Below are positions 1 to 8,790 of a stretch of DNA of 60,049 nt, in pieces (positions within the stretch are counted from its first letter, which is position 1; each line of letters begins with the position of its first letter). Under the pieces are notes generated by a model that worked only from the letters and a program-made list of their open reading frames with translations, was not told where the DNA came from and did no database searches. Position numbers and translations under genes: made by a program. Origin of the DNA: Pyrodictium sp. (lineage in GTDB: Archaea; Thermoproteota; Thermoprotei_A; Sulfolobales; Pyrodictiaceae); the NCBI GenBank assembly GCA_013540595.1, contig JABXKE010000002.1, forward strand, positions 1 through 60,049, written 5' to 3'.

Positions 1-6
1 TGGTCG

Positions 7-1389
7 ATGAGCTGGAGCATACTCCGCATGCTCAGAGAGAACCCCGAGGAACTAAAGGACAGTCTAAGGAAGCGGGGAATGGACGAAAGCCTAGTAGATA
101 GGGCTGTTGAGCTTGATACCTTGTGGAGGAAGCTGAAGCGGCAGGTGGACGAGATACGACATATACACAATAAGCTAACACAGGCGATAGCCAAGGAGAG
201 GGATCCGCAAAAAAAGAGCAGCCTGGTCGAAGAAGCCAAGAGATTAATACGCGAACGCGAAGAGCTCGAAAAGAGGCTTAGGGATGTTGAAGAGGAAAGA
301 GCACGTGTCCTCCTCTCTCTGCCGAACATAGTTCACCCGTCAGTTCCCGTTGGCCCAAGTGACGACTACAACGTTCCTATCAGGTTCTGGGGCAGGCCGA
401 AGGTGTACATCGAACACGTAGAGCTCTTTAAGCAGCAGACAGCCAGGTACGGCTTCAATGTGGAGTACGAAGTTATAGATTGGAAGCCCGTAGGCCATGC
501 TGACATGCTCGAGAACGTGTTAAGGCTGGGCGATACTGCGAAGGCTGCCGAGGTTGCTGGGTCCCGGTTCTACTACCTCTTCGATGATCTGGTTTGGCTG
601 GACTTTGCGCTCCTCCTCTACGCTATAGATAGACTAACATCGAAGGGCTATCGTCTAGTGCTCCCTCCCTACATGCTCCGCCACAAGGCGATCTCAAGCG
701 TCATAGATCTTCAGACATTTGAGGATGCAATATACAAGGTAGAGGGCGAGGACCTGTACCTGATAGCTACGGCCGAGCACCCTCTTGCAGCCCTCTACAT
801 GAACGAGGAGTTATTCGAGGATGACCTCCCTGTGAAGCTCGTGGGCGTTAGCCCCTGCTTTAGGAAGGAAGCCGGCGCGGGAAACAGAGATCTCAAGGGC
901 ATCTTCAGGGTGCACCAGTTCCACAAGGTTGAGCAGTTTGTGTTCGCAAAGCCCGAGGAAAGCTGGCAAATTCTCGAGGAACTCATATCCAATGCTGAGG
1001 AGCTGTACCAGGGGCTCGGCATACCGTACAGGGTTGTAAACGTAGCTTCAGGCGAGCTGGGGCTGCCTGCAGCTAAGAAGTACGATCTCGAAGCTTGGAT
1101 GCCAGCACAGGGAAGGTACAGAGAGCTCGTGAGCGCAAGCAATACAACAGACTGGCAGTCTTACAGACTCAACATCCGTCTGGTCAGAAGGGATATGAGG
1201 CGCGAATTCGTCCATACACTGAACTCAACAGCCATAGCTTCGACCAGAACCATAACAGCCATACTGGAGAACTTCCAGGAGCCGGGCGGCACCGTTATAA
1301 TACCAAAGGTACTAAGGAAGTACCTTGAGCCGTTCGAGAAGGCTCCAAAAGAGGTTATAGAGCCTGCCTCCAAGAGGATGGTAAAGTGA
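7..1389 (+). CDS. serS: Seryl-tRNA synthetase
   Basis: Class II aminoacyl-tRNA synthetase charging tRNA-Ser with serine in the cytoplasm. The first 110 residues are a charged, heptad-like coiled coil typical of the SerRS tRNA-binding arm. The class II catalytic core follows, with motif 2 ([11 protein letters not shown], then [12 protein letters not shown]) and a motif 3-like segment near [12 protein letters not shown]. Length of 460 residues is normal for archaeal bacterial-type SerRS. The ATG at 7 gives the expected N-terminus ([16 protein letters not shown] soon after the start). Its TGA overlaps the start of the next small gene, so the two are probably co-transcribed with the radical SAM genes that follow. 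Confidence 0.96.
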   Translation: MSWSILRMLRENPEELKDSLRKRGMDESLVDRAVELDTLWRKLKRQVDEIRHIHNKLTQAIAKERDPQKKSSLVEEAKRLIREREELEKRLRDVEEERARVLLSLPNIVHPSVPVGPSDDYNVPIRFWGRPKVYIEHVELFKQQTARYGFNVEYEVIDWKPVGHADMLENVLRLGDTAKAAEVAGSRFYYLFDDLVWLDFALLLYAIDRLTSKGYRLVLPPYMLRHKAISSVIDLQTFEDAIYKVEGEDLYLIATAEHPLAALYMNEELFEDDLPVKLVGVSPCFRKEAGAGNRDLKGIFRVHQFHKVEQFVFAKPEESWQILEELISNAEELYQGLGIPYRVVNVASGELGLPAAKKYDLEAWMPAQGRYRELVSASNTTDWQSYRLNIRLVRRDMRREFVHTLNSTAIASTRTITAILENFQEPGGTVIIPKVLRKYLEPFEKAPKEVIEPASKRMVK

Positions 1390-1658
1390 TGTCCAAGCGT
1401 GATAGGGTCCTCGATATAGTGGACAGGATGTCTCAATTAAACAAGGCAGCATTTTACAGCGATCCCAAGGTAGTAGCCCTTGTTGAAACCCTTCATAGGC
1501 GCTGGAGCGAACATGGAAATCTAAACGAGCCCATCGACTATGCTACAGAGGAGGAACTCGACGAGCTCCTCGAGCTGGCTAGGCACTATGCCTCTCTCTC
1601 GCCGTGGGAGGCTTACAAAATACTGAGGGAGAGGTCAGAGGGGGCAGTGAAAGAGTAG
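1389..1658 (+). CDS. Small conserved-looking hypothetical protein
   Basis: A protein of about 89 residues that I do not recognise. It is predicted to be soluble and mostly helical, rich in Glu, Leu and Arg, with an acidic middle (TEEELDELLELARHYASL). The serS stop and this start overlap in the string GTGATG (1386-1391): either GTG at 1386 or ATG at 1389 could be used, and I take the ATG. The tight overlap with serS and codon use like its neighbours argue that it is a real gene. Nothing in the sequence indicates a catalytic role. Confidence 0.65.
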   Translation: MSKRDRVLDIVDRMSQLNKAAFYSDPKVVALVETLHRRWSEHGNLNEPIDYATEEELDELLELARHYASLSPWEAYKILRERSEGAVKE

Positions 1659-1684
1659 CTCATAAATCAGCACGGGGAAGTGCC

Positions 1685-2854
1685 TTGGCTTTTTTTGAAA
1701 GGTTTGCCCCAGAGCATGTGTGGATGCGCGTTAGGCCGGATGCGATCCACGTGTGGAGTCATCCCGAGGTTCTTGAGCGTCTTAGGTGGTACTACAGCGT
1801 AATGACCGATCAAGCGCCGGCCAAGTTCATGCTGGCCAAAGTAGTTGAGGTGGACGAGGATGAGAAAGGTCTTCAAACTCTTGACCTTGGAGAGCTGCTC
1901 AGGATAAGGGAACGCTATGTTAGGGAGCATAGATCTCTTTGGGTGAAGGCGAGAAACTTACAGCTAACGCTGGAGGACTATCGAAGGGAGTTTAGAACCA
2001 AGCCTAAGGTTTCTCTGCTTCATGTTGACGCTTTGATAGCTCAGCGCCTGGCAAACCCATGTATTCTCTGTGAGAGAAGATGCAGAGTCGACAGAACGCG
2101 GAGAGTTGGGGCATGCAGGGTTCCTCTGAAGACTTACGTTCACAGCTGGTTCCACCATCTAGGTGAGGAGTCGCCGCTCGTGCCTAGCGGAACGATATTC
2201 TACGGAGGGTGTAACTTCACGTGCGTCTTCTGCCAGAATTTCGACATAAGCCAGCAGAGCCCAAGGTCGGGGAATGTCGTTGATGCAAAGAGGCTTGCGC
2301 AGATACAGGCTCAGCTGAGGCTTCACGGTGCCCGCAACATAAACCACGTCGGCGGCGATCCCACGCCGAGCCTCCACACCATAGTGGAGTCGATGCTCTA
2401 TCTTGATGTAAACGTTCCGCAGCTGTGGAACAGCAACATGTACATGAGCTTAGAGGCTATGCTTTTGCTAACGGACATAATAGACATATGGCTTCCCGAC
2501 TTCAAGTACGGCAACGACAAGTGCGCTGCAAGGCTCTCAGCAGTGCCCAGATACATGGAAGTGGTTACGCGCAATCTAAAGCTGGCTGCAGAGAGCGGGG
2601 ACATGATAATAAGGCACCTCGTCTTGCCCGGCCACCTAAGCTGCTGTACGATGAAGGTTCTTGAGTGGATTGCGTCCAATCTTCCAAAGGACAAGATACT
2701 CGTGAACATAATGGAGCAGTACAGGCCTGAGAACCTTGTGGCGAAATACCCGCGGAGGTGGCCTGAGCTTGCTAGAAGACCTTCTCCCCGTGAGATGGAG
2801 CTAGCTTACGAGCGGGCTAGGAGGCTGGGCATACTCTTCGAGCCTGTTAGCTGA
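1685..2854 (+). CDS. Radical SAM protein, PflX-like (COG1313)
   Basis: Radical S-adenosylmethionine enzyme of the PflX/COG1313 group, relatives of pyruvate formate-lyase activating enzymes. The [4Fe-4S] motif is CNFTCVFCQN (CxxxCxxC) within the family signature SGTIFYGGCNFTC. A second cysteine set, CILCERRCRVDR, precedes it and is also typical of this family. Further family blocks visible are ARNINHVGGDPTPS, DIWLPDFKYG and IIRHLVLPGH. The true substrate of this group is unknown. The frame is open from an ATG at 1604, but that start would overlap the preceding gene by 55 bp; TTG at 1685 is the more likely start. About 120 residues before the first cysteines form an unassigned N-terminal region. 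Confidence 0.85.
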   Translation: MAFFERFAPEHVWMRVRPDAIHVWSHPEVLERLRWYYSVMTDQAPAKFMLAKVVEVDEDEKGLQTLDLGELLRIRERYVREHRSLWVKARNLQLTLEDYRREFRTKPKVSLLHVDALIAQRLANPCILCERRCRVDRTRRVGACRVPLKTYVHSWFHHLGEESPLVPSGTIFYGGCNFTCVFCQNFDISQQSPRSGNVVDAKRLAQIQAQLRLHGARNINHVGGDPTPSLHTIVESMLYLDVNVPQLWNSNMYMSLEAMLLLTDIIDIWLPDFKYGNDKCAARLSAVPRYMEVVTRNLKLAAESGDMIIRHLVLPGHLSCCTMKVLEWIASNLPKDKILVNIMEQYRPENLVAKYPRRWPELARRPSPREMELAYERARRLGILFEPVS

Positions 2855-2866
2855 GGTACATGCGCT

Positions 2867-4582
2867 ATGGTGTACTCGAAGGTCCTCATAATAGATGGTT
2901 ACACCGACGAGCCTGCAGGCTTCGGCGTGCCGCCGTACATCGATGTGTACCCCCGCTACATAGCGGGTGCGGTATGGCTGCAGGACCCCTCGACAATGGT
3001 TCACTACCTAACAGTCGATGAAGCGAGGAAGAATATCCAGGAGTTCCTCAAGCGGGCTAGCAATTACGACCTGGTCGTAGTTATTGCGGGAGCAATAGTC
3101 CCAGGACGCTACCTCGGCGGAGAGCCAATAAGGCTGGATGAGCTGAAGACGTGGTTCCGAATTCTGGAGAAGCCCGTTAAGATCCTCGTTGGCGCGGCAG
3201 CTAGATGGGGCATTGGCAATGAGGGTGGGACGATTGCGAAGCTGCCCAAGGAGGTTAGGGAGAACTTCGATGCCATAGTCACAGGCGATCCTGAGGCGTA
3301 CATTTACGAGTTGTTTAGTGAGGGTTTAGAAAAGGCCAGGACATGGGCCACCTTAGATGATGTTAGGATCTTGGGAAAGATGGCGATCAAGGGAGCTAAG
3401 ATAGTAGAGCAGCACCCAAACTACGGCTACAACCTCATAGCCGAGATAGAGACGTACCGCAGCTGCAGCAGATGGTTGACTGGAGGGTGCTCCTTCTGTG
3501 CTACCAAACTCTACGGGAGACCCCTTCAGCGGCCAGTGGAGGATATTGTTAGGGAGATTGAGGCTCTGCACCAGATGGGGGTTAGACACTTCCGCATAGG
3601 CCGTCAGGCAGACTTCCTCGTCTACGGCAGCCCCGAGCTCGAGGTCGAGGAGTGGCCACGGCCAAACCCAGAGGCTATAAAGCGTCTGCTAGTCGGTGCG
3701 CGTGCTGCTGCGCCAGGCCTGTTGACGCTGCACATAGATAACGTAAACCCAAAAACGATAGTCCTCTATCCGGCTGAGTCCAGAGAAGTTATGAAGCTGC
3801 TAGTCCAGTACCATACGCCGGGCGACGTTGCCGCTCTTGGCGTGGAGAGCGTGGATCCGGTTGTAGTGCGAGAGAACAACCTGAAGACAACCCTTGAGGA
3901 GGCCTTTGAGGCTGTTAGAGTAATAAACGAGATAGGCGCTGCTCGCGGCTACAATGGTATGCCGGAGCTCCTCCCTGGGATAAACTTCGTTCTGGGTCTC
4001 AAGGGCGAAACTAAGCGTACCTATGAACTCAACCTTAAGCTCCTTCACGCGATATACGAGGAGGGACTCCTCGTCAGGAGGATAAACGTGAGAAAGGTCC
4101 TTGTGCTCCCTGGAACGGCAATGGCTTCCGTTGGCACCAAGCTGGTTAGGAAGCATGAGAGGCTCATTCGCACCTTCAGGGAGGAGGTCGCCAAGCTTTC
4201 CGCTAAGTTTCTTAGGAGGCTCGTGCCGCCCGGAACCATACTCAAACATCTCTACGTAGAGGGTTATGATAGCAGGTCAGGAGTCACGTTCGCAAGGCAG
4301 GCTGGAAGCTACCCGCTCGTTGTCGAGATTCCGTGCAGGCTCGAGCAGCCGGGGGTGATCGATGTAGCCATCTACGGCTACTCCTCGCGGAGCGTAAGAG
4401 GGCTCCCAGTGCCCCTTGACGCCAATAGGTCTAGCGTATCGGCTCTCTCAAAACTCCTTGGCAGTACGGCCGCGTTAGCCTTAGCAGCAAACAGACCGCT
4501 TCGCTCCAGAAGAGACATCGTAGGTGCGGTGGGCAACTCGCAGGTATTGGAGTACGTCAACGTGAGTGGGTTTGCTTGCTAA
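2867..4582 (+). CDS. Radical SAM protein with C-terminal HhH-like region (COG1031-like)
   Basis: A 571-residue radical SAM enzyme. The cluster-binding segment is SCSRWLTGGCSFCATKLYG, a family-specific variation of the cysteine motif found in COG1031 proteins. An N-terminal Rossmann-like region of about 180 residues with a cobalamin-domain-like look precedes it (VVIAGAIVPGRYLGG, AIVTGDPEAY). The C-terminal end (LGSTAALALAANRPLRSRRDI, then VGNSQVLEYV) resembles a helix-hairpin-helix motif, also a COG1031 feature. It begins 12 bp after the previous radical SAM gene, so the two are probably in one operon. The reaction is unknown; a role in RNA or cofactor modification would be speculation. Confidence 0.8.
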   Translation: MVYSKVLIIDGYTDEPAGFGVPPYIDVYPRYIAGAVWLQDPSTMVHYLTVDEARKNIQEFLKRASNYDLVVVIAGAIVPGRYLGGEPIRLDELKTWFRILEKPVKILVGAAARWGIGNEGGTIAKLPKEVRENFDAIVTGDPEAYIYELFSEGLEKARTWATLDDVRILGKMAIKGAKIVEQHPNYGYNLIAEIETYRSCSRWLTGGCSFCATKLYGRPLQRPVEDIVREIEALHQMGVRHFRIGRQADFLVYGSPELEVEEWPRPNPEAIKRLLVGARAAAPGLLTLHIDNVNPKTIVLYPAESREVMKLLVQYHTPGDVAALGVESVDPVVVRENNLKTTLEEAFEAVRVINEIGAARGYNGMPELLPGINFVLGLKGETKRTYELNLKLLHAIYEEGLLVRRINVRKVLVLPGTAMASVGTKLVRKHERLIRTFREEVAKLSAKFLRRLVPPGTILKHLYVEGYDSRSGVTFARQAGSYPLVVEIPCRLEQPGVIDVAIYGYSSRSVRGLPVPLDANRSSVSALSKLLGSTAALALAANRPLRSRRDIVGAVGNSQVLEYVNVSGFAC

Positions 4583-4651
4583 CGCGAGCTAAAAGGAGTA
4601 TTTTTGATCTAGGGAGCTGATGAACGCCAGCTATACGAAGCGGCCTCAGCT

Positions 4652-4660
4652 TTTTTATAC
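4652..4660 (+). promoter_or_regulatory. TATA box for the Tes-like gene
   Basis: TTTTTATAC lies about 50 bp before the GTG/ATG start pair at 4704/4707. Transcription would start near 4682, giving a short leader with no clear Shine-Dalgarno sequence. The T-run here may also end transcription of the upstream operon. Confidence 0.5.
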
Positions 4661-4703
4661 ATGCAGTTAACATCAACACATGTGAAAAGAGTGCCTAGCA
4701 GCG

Positions 4704-6524
4704 GTGATGCAGTTGGCGCTGAAACTTCTTGAGCAACGTGAAGCGCCGGGAGACGAGTCGAGGGTGCTGGAGGCTCCAGCCAAGTTCGACGCGAAGCAGG
4801 GAGTCGTGGAGATAGAGGGAAGAAAGATCGATGTAGGAGGTCCCGTGCCTAGGCTTCGTGAGGGTGAAAAACTTGTAGGGTATACAACGAGCGTCTGCCC
4901 CCGCTGCACCAGACTGGTGCCTGCCGTCATCTTTGAGCGCGACAATGCAGTGTACATTAGGAAGACTTGCCCAGTCCATGGAACGTTCGAGGAGCTCTAC
5001 TTTGGCGACTCAAGAATATACTGGCGATTTATGAAGTACGAGGAAGAGAGCATAGGCGTGCGTCCCTACGTCAAGCTGAACGCGCCCTGCCCGTTCAACT
5101 GTGGTCTCTGTCCAAGGCACAAGAACCCAACAGCATTAGCGAATCTAGTAGTCACCAACAGGTGCGACCTAAGCTGCTGGTACTGCTTCTTCTACGCGGA
5201 GAAGATGGGGGTGGTCTACGAGCCCACACTGGAGCAGATAAGGTACATGATCAGGCGCTACAGGCAGCAGGGAATGACAATGGCCGTTCAGATAACCGGT
5301 GGCGAGCCCACGCTGAGGCCTGACCTTCCGGAGATAGTTAAGCTCCTCAAGGAGGAGGGCGTGCGCCACATCCAACTAAATACGCACGGCATAACCTTCG
5401 CGAAGCTGTGGATAGAGAAGGGCCCCGAGCACGCTGTAGCATACGCCAAGCAGCTTAGGGAGGCTGGCGTCAACACCATATACATGAGTTTCGACGGTGT
5501 TACGCCGCAGACTAACCCAAAGAATCACTGGGAAGCACCCTACACGCTTGAAACGTTTAGAAGAGCAGGTATGACAAGCGTGGTTCTTGTTCCTACCGTG
5601 ATAAGGGGCGTTAACGCACACGAGCTGGGCAAGATAATAAAGTTCGCGGGTAAGCATATAGATGTGGTCCGCGGCGTCAACTTCCAGCCCGTCAGTCTAA
5701 CGGGTAGAATGAGAAAGGAGGAGAGGAGAAAGTACAGAGTAACGATACCAGATGTTCTCAAGTGGGTAGAGGAACAGACGGATGGCCAGATACCAGCTGA
5801 TGCGTGGTTCCCTATACCCGTTGCAGCCAAGTTCTCGTACTTCGTGGAGTCCATGACGGGTGAGCTGAAGTCCTGCATGGGTAACCACCCAGCCTGCGGT
5901 TCAGCTACCTATGTGTTCGTTGAGCGGGGACCCGATGGTGTCCCGGTAAGGTTCATACCCATAACGGAGTTCTTCGACGTTGAGGGCTTCATAGAGTATA
6001 TGGAGAGCAAGACCGAGGAGCTTCTGAGGGACAAGTTCACCTCGATGAGCGGTCTAAGGAGGACGCTGAAGCTAGCAACAATAGCTAAGGACCTGCCTAA
6101 ATTCGTCGATAGGAGCAGGGTTCCAAAGAATCTCAAGATAACGAAGCTGCTGCTCAACATCTTCGTTAAGAGGAACTACGAGGCGCTTGGTGAGTTGCAC
6201 TACAAGATGCTCTTCCTCGGGAACATGCACTTCATGGATCAGTATAACTACGATGTCGAGAGGGTTATGAGATGCGATATACATTACCTCTCTCCCGACG
6301 GAAGGATAATACCATTCTGCACGTACAACGTTCTCTCCGACATATACAGGGACTCCATTATAAGGAGGTACGGCATACAGCTGGAGGAGTACGCTAAGCT
6401 TCATGGTGAGGATGCTATCGGCCCCGGCTCCAAGTATGTGAGGAACATCAAGCTGCTTAAGTCCTCCCCGATATACTACGAGGCTTACAGAGGAATAGTT
6501 GATGAGAGTGTCCTCAAGAGCTAG
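4704..6524 (+). CDS. tes: Tetraether lipid synthase homologue (Tes), radical SAM
   Basis: Homologue of Tes (MJ0619/MA_1486 group), the radical SAM enzyme shown to join the phytanyl chains of archaeal membrane lipids into tetraethers. The 606-residue protein has the family layout: an N-terminal zinc/iron-binding region (VCPRCTRLVPAV, KTCPVHGTFEELYFGD), a second cysteine set CPFNCGLCPRHK, then the radical SAM motif TNRCDLSCWYCFFYAE with cysteines near residues 154, 158 and 161, and QITGGEPTLRPDL. A C-terminal cysteine region (HYLSPDGRIIPFCTYN) is also present. Start is GTG at 4704 or ATG at 4707. It has its own TATA box and faces the TatD-like gene tail to tail. Membrane-spanning tetraethers are expected in a hyperthermophile. 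The assignment rests on motif recognition; paralogues with other substrates exist. Confidence 0.85.
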   Translation: MMQLALKLLEQREAPGDESRVLEAPAKFDAKQGVVEIEGRKIDVGGPVPRLREGEKLVGYTTSVCPRCTRLVPAVIFERDNAVYIRKTCPVHGTFEELYFGDSRIYWRFMKYEEESIGVRPYVKLNAPCPFNCGLCPRHKNPTALANLVVTNRCDLSCWYCFFYAEKMGVVYEPTLEQIRYMIRRYRQQGMTMAVQITGGEPTLRPDLPEIVKLLKEEGVRHIQLNTHGITFAKLWIEKGPEHAVAYAKQLREAGVNTIYMSFDGVTPQTNPKNHWEAPYTLETFRRAGMTSVVLVPTVIRGVNAHELGKIIKFAGKHIDVVRGVNFQPVSLTGRMRKEERRKYRVTIPDVLKWVEEQTDGQIPADAWFPIPVAAKFSYFVESMTGELKSCMGNHPACGSATYVFVERGPDGVPVRFIPITEFFDVEGFIEYMESKTEELLRDKFTSMSGLRRTLKLATIAKDLPKFVDRSRVPKNLKITKLLLNIFVKRNYEALGELHYKMLFLGNMHFMDQYNYDVERVMRCDIHYLSPDGRIIPFCTYNVLSDIYRDSIIRRYGIQLEEYAKLHGEDAIGPGSKYVRNIKLLKSSPIYYEAYRGIVDESVLKS

Positions 6525-6554
6525 ACCCCGACGCGGTACGGGTACAGGCAGCGT

Positions 6555-7316
6555 TCACGTGGTTTTCGTTTTCTTTAGCTCGAGAAGGTAGCCGTACCTT
6601 TTCATGAAGTTCTCGTACACCTTTGCAGCCACATCTTCCTGCCTCATATGCTTCAGCTCGGCTATAACTGCAACGGTTTCCTTCACCATTAGTGGCGTCA
6701 GCTCTAGCCCGCGGTACTTGTATGGGGAGTCGCTCTCGGTCAGCATGATTTCGAGCGGCGCTACCTTAGCGATTACTCGGTGCTTCTCCTGTATCTTGAC
6801 GGCTGGGTTGATCGATATTGTGTATCCGTGTCTTTCTATCTCCTCGAGCAGGTGTTGCGGGCCTGTGTACCAGTGGAAGTTTGCAGCCTTCACGGGGAGC
6901 CCCCGGATCAAGTCTAGTACCTGCTGCCAGGTACCAGCAGTGTGGAGGTTTAGGGAGATGTCTCCTACGCGCTCAGCGTATTCAAGGAATACCTTGAGCA
7001 CACGCAGTTGAACCTCTATAGTCTCCCCGACGAACTTTGTGTCGAGGCCCACTTCCCCCAGGCACCTTACGTCGTTATCACCAGCAAGCTTGAGTATCTT
7101 CTCGGTCTCTCTCAGCGACGAATCGAGGTCCCTGATGTTCCATGGATGAAGCCCCACGCAGGGTACAATGTTGTCATAGCTTCTAGCCAGCTCAAGGGAC
7201 TTCTTAGAGCTTTCGTAGTCCTCCGCCACAACGACAAGGACCATGTCGTCGCTGACGTGCTTTTCGAGCTCGTCTCGGCTGTACTCGTACAAGTGGGCGT
7301 GCACATCAACGTACAA
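6555..7316 (-). CDS. TatD-like metal-dependent hydrolase
   Basis: A 253-residue TIM-barrel amidohydrolase-type protein of the TatD family. Metal ligands are visible in order: HAHLYE (HxH, residues 6-8), GEVGLDTK (Glu), LNLHTAGT (His), ANFHWYTG (His) and ESDSPYK (Asp). TatD family members are 3'-5' exonucleases or phosphoesterases; the physiological substrate of archaeal copies is uncertain. It is convergent with the Tes-like gene (30 bp between stops). A 217-bp gap separates it from the next gene upstream on the same strand, and that gap contains a candidate guide RNA on the other strand. Confidence 0.88.
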   Translation of the reverse strand: MYVDVHAHLYEYSRDELEKHVSDDMVLVVVAEDYESSKKSLELARSYDNIVPCVGLHPWNIRDLDSSLRETEKILKLAGDNDVRCLGEVGLDTKFVGETIEVQLRVLKVFLEYAERVGDISLNLHTAGTWQQVLDLIRGLPVKAANFHWYTGPQHLLEEIERHGYTISINPAVKIQEKHRVIAKVAPLEIMLTESDSPYKYRGLELTPLMVKETVAVIAELKHMRQEDVAAKVYENFMKRYGYLLELKKTKTT

Positions 7317-7392
7317 GTTTCTTTCCCGAGGTCTTCCCCGTGTCAGAGATATTTTGGTGTTGCAGTCACGTAAATTCCAAGAGAGCAGCGCT

Positions 7393-7401
7393 CTTAATTA
7401 G
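7393..7401 (+). promoter_or_regulatory. TATA-like element before candidate C/D RNA
   Basis: CTTAATTAG lies about 45 bp before the C box at 7440. It is a plausible but weak promoter for the guide RNA candidate that follows. Confidence 0.3.
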
Positions 7402-7434
7402 AGGCCCCGTGAGCCACCTAAAGTGGAGCCTCTC

Positions 7435-7500
7435 GGCGTGTGATGATAGTCCCAACCCTGCGAGGAAACCGATGATAGTGTGGCGGCTGGCTGAGCCCGC
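7435..7500 (+). ncRNA. Candidate C/D box sRNA, 16S rRNA 530-loop guide
   Basis: Between two leftward genes lies a rightward C/D box layout. The C box GTGATGA (7440-7446) is perfect. An 11-nt spacer follows, then a weak D' (CTGC, 7458-7461), a C'-like CGATGA (7470-7475), a 15-nt spacer and a perfect D box CTGA (7491-7494). The 12 nt just before the D box (TGTGGCGGCTGG) can pair with the archaeal 16S sequence CCAGCCGCCGCG of the 530 loop through 10 Watson-Crick and 2 G-U pairs. By the rule of the fifth nucleotide before box D, the methylated residue would be C522 (E. coli numbering). The rRNA sequence is quoted from memory of the conserved region. The weak D' box and long D-side spacer are the main doubts. 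Confidence 0.5.
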
Positions 7501-7533
7501 TCGCTGCTAGCTCTCTGAGTAGCGCTTTGGAGA

Positions 7534-8235
7534 TCAGAGCTCTATCAGGGTCAGATCGTTGCGGGCGGGAAATGCAACGTTGTAGACCCTGATACCGCTT
7601 ATATTGTTGTCCAGGCGCTTTGCATTGTGTAAGTGCCCATGTATGACTATGTCCGGCTTGGCCTCCAGAAGGACCCTTTCAACGCGGCTACTCCCCATTT
7701 CTGGCCAGGCAGTCTGAGGTTCGCCCTCCATTACTTTGTAGGAAGGTGCATAGTGCATCACCACGACAATTACGTCAGCTATGTCCCTGAGCTTCAGAAG
7801 GTTCTCGCGAAGCTTCTCCAGCTTGACCTCGTAGATCCTTTGTATTAAGGGAATGTGCCTCCTCTGCCACCTAGTCGGTCTATCAAGCACTCCCCGCGTG
7901 CCGTAAAACGCTATGGTGGTGTTGTCCACGCTGTACATGTGATAGGTGTCATTAAGCCACCTCACCTCGCCGTAGCTCCGCTCTATCTCGTCCTCGCGAT
8001 CCATGTACTCGTCGTTGCCAAACACGGCTACTATCTCGGATTCTGGGCACATTCTCTTCGTGTACTTCACCAGCGGGTCGAACGCACGGACACGGCCCCT
8101 GTCAATCATGTCGCCTGCCCACACTATGAAGTGTGCCTCCCTGCAGTCATCCCTGTGGCTGCTCAAAGCAGACATGTACTGCATCAGGTACCTAGGGCTG
8201 TGCACATCGCTCACTGCAAGGAGCTTCACAGCCAA
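7534..8235 (-). CDS. Calcineurin-like metallophosphoesterase
   Basis: A 233-residue metallophosphoesterase with the family's metal ligands in order: AVSDVHSP, WAGDMIDRG, FGNDEYMD (a GNHE variant with Asp in place of His), VMHYAPS and HGHLHNA. It is probably a soluble phosphodiesterase or phosphatase, substrate unknown. The change of His to Asp in the third motif is common in archaeal YfcE/MJ0936-like members. It stands alone, divergent from the unknown gene at 8791 across a long intergenic region. Confidence 0.85.
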   Translation of the reverse strand: MAVKLLAVSDVHSPRYLMQYMSALSSHRDDCREAHFIVWAGDMIDRGRVRAFDPLVKYTKRMCPESEIVAVFGNDEYMDREDEIERSYGEVRWLNDTYHMYSVDNTTIAFYGTRGVLDRPTRWQRRHIPLIQRIYEVKLEKLRENLLKLRDIADVIVVVMHYAPSYKVMEGEPQTAWPEMGSSRVERVLLEAKPDIVIHGHLHNAKRLDNNISGIRVYNVAFPARNDLTLIEL

Positions 8236-8713
8236 CTCACCCCCGCTGAAGCTTGCAACGGTGCGCAGCGGGCGTGAAAGGCGGCGTTTCCAAGCTCAGG
8301 GACTAGAGGGGCGGGCTGCATCCGTTGCACGGTGCACTGCATTCTTGCTGCTGAGGCTGTAGACTATCATGGGCTCTACATCGAGTTGATCGCGGTATAA
8401 AGCGTGCTGGTGGGTCAACCTACACCCCCAGGGGGACTCGGCTCTGCTTTGCTAAAACGCGTATCGCCGCCTGCAGCAGCGTCTAGCAGCTTAAGGAACC
8501 TCGTGGTGCGCGGTGAATACGTCCCGGCTCTGCTCATCCGAGGGCCCTCGGCCCTGTCGCAGAGCCCTCCAGGCTCTTGGGATTAAAGGGCAGCAGGTTA
8601 TAAAAGCCTCAAGCACACGAGCAGGCTCTGCAGGAGAGCAGCGGGAAGCGGACGCGAAACCCTATATTGCGAGGGGTTGCTGGGTTTAAACTGAAGCGTA
8701 GCGGTCTCCCAGC
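8236..8713. other. Long intergenic region with TATA boxes and GC hairpins
   Basis: No convincing gene here; an open stretch at 8404-8586 has no coding character. Two good rightward TATA boxes are present: GGTATAAAGC near 8391-8400 and TTATAAAAG at 8599-8607. Between them are GC-rich inverted repeats, including CCCCCAGGGGG near 8426, the perfect palindrome CGAGGGCCCTCG near 8539 and GAGCC/GGCTC near 8563-8577. A short untranslated RNA could start near 8420, but I cannot assign it to a family. Confidence 0.4.
8687..8693 (+). promoter_or_regulatory. TATA box for candidate guide RNA
   Basis: TTTAAAC lies about 25 bp before the first nucleotides of the C/D RNA candidate at 8718, which is the normal archaeal spacing between TATA box and transcription start. 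Confidence 0.4.
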
Positions 8714-8777
8714 ATCGAGGATGAGTTTTAGCCGTCTGAGCCTGACAGCTGTGACGAGGCTGAGCTACGCTGAGAGG
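8714..8777 (+). ncRNA. Candidate C/D box sRNA with guide matching tRNA-Arg D-arm
   Basis: Layout: C box AGGATGA (8718-8724, 6 of 7), 11-nt guide, D' CTGA (8736-8739), linker of 11 nt, C' GTGACGA (8751-8757, 6 of 7), 12-nt guide GGCTGAGCTACG (8758-8769), D box CTGA (8770-8773). Both guides have the canonical 11-12 nt length. The D-side guide is perfectly complementary to CGTAGCTCAGCC, positions 6-17 of both tRNA-Arg genes in this window, and would direct 2'-O-methylation to G10. A TATA box sits at the right distance upstream. The C boxes are each one base off consensus and the D'-C' linker is longer than usual. Many archaeal tRNAs share GTAGCTCAG, so other tRNAs could also be targets. Confidence 0.45.
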
Positions 8778-8790
8778 GTGGGGCTTCGGA

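Noticed and set aside
4605-4650. CTGATGA before the Tes-like gene as a C box
   Set aside because: No CTGA box follows within guide-RNA distance on that strand.
8404-8586. Open frame of 60 codons on the plus strand between the phosphoesterase and the unknown gene
   Set aside because: It overlaps GC-rich hairpins, has no ribosome-binding site and its composition (Pro, Ser, Leu) is that of a chance frame.
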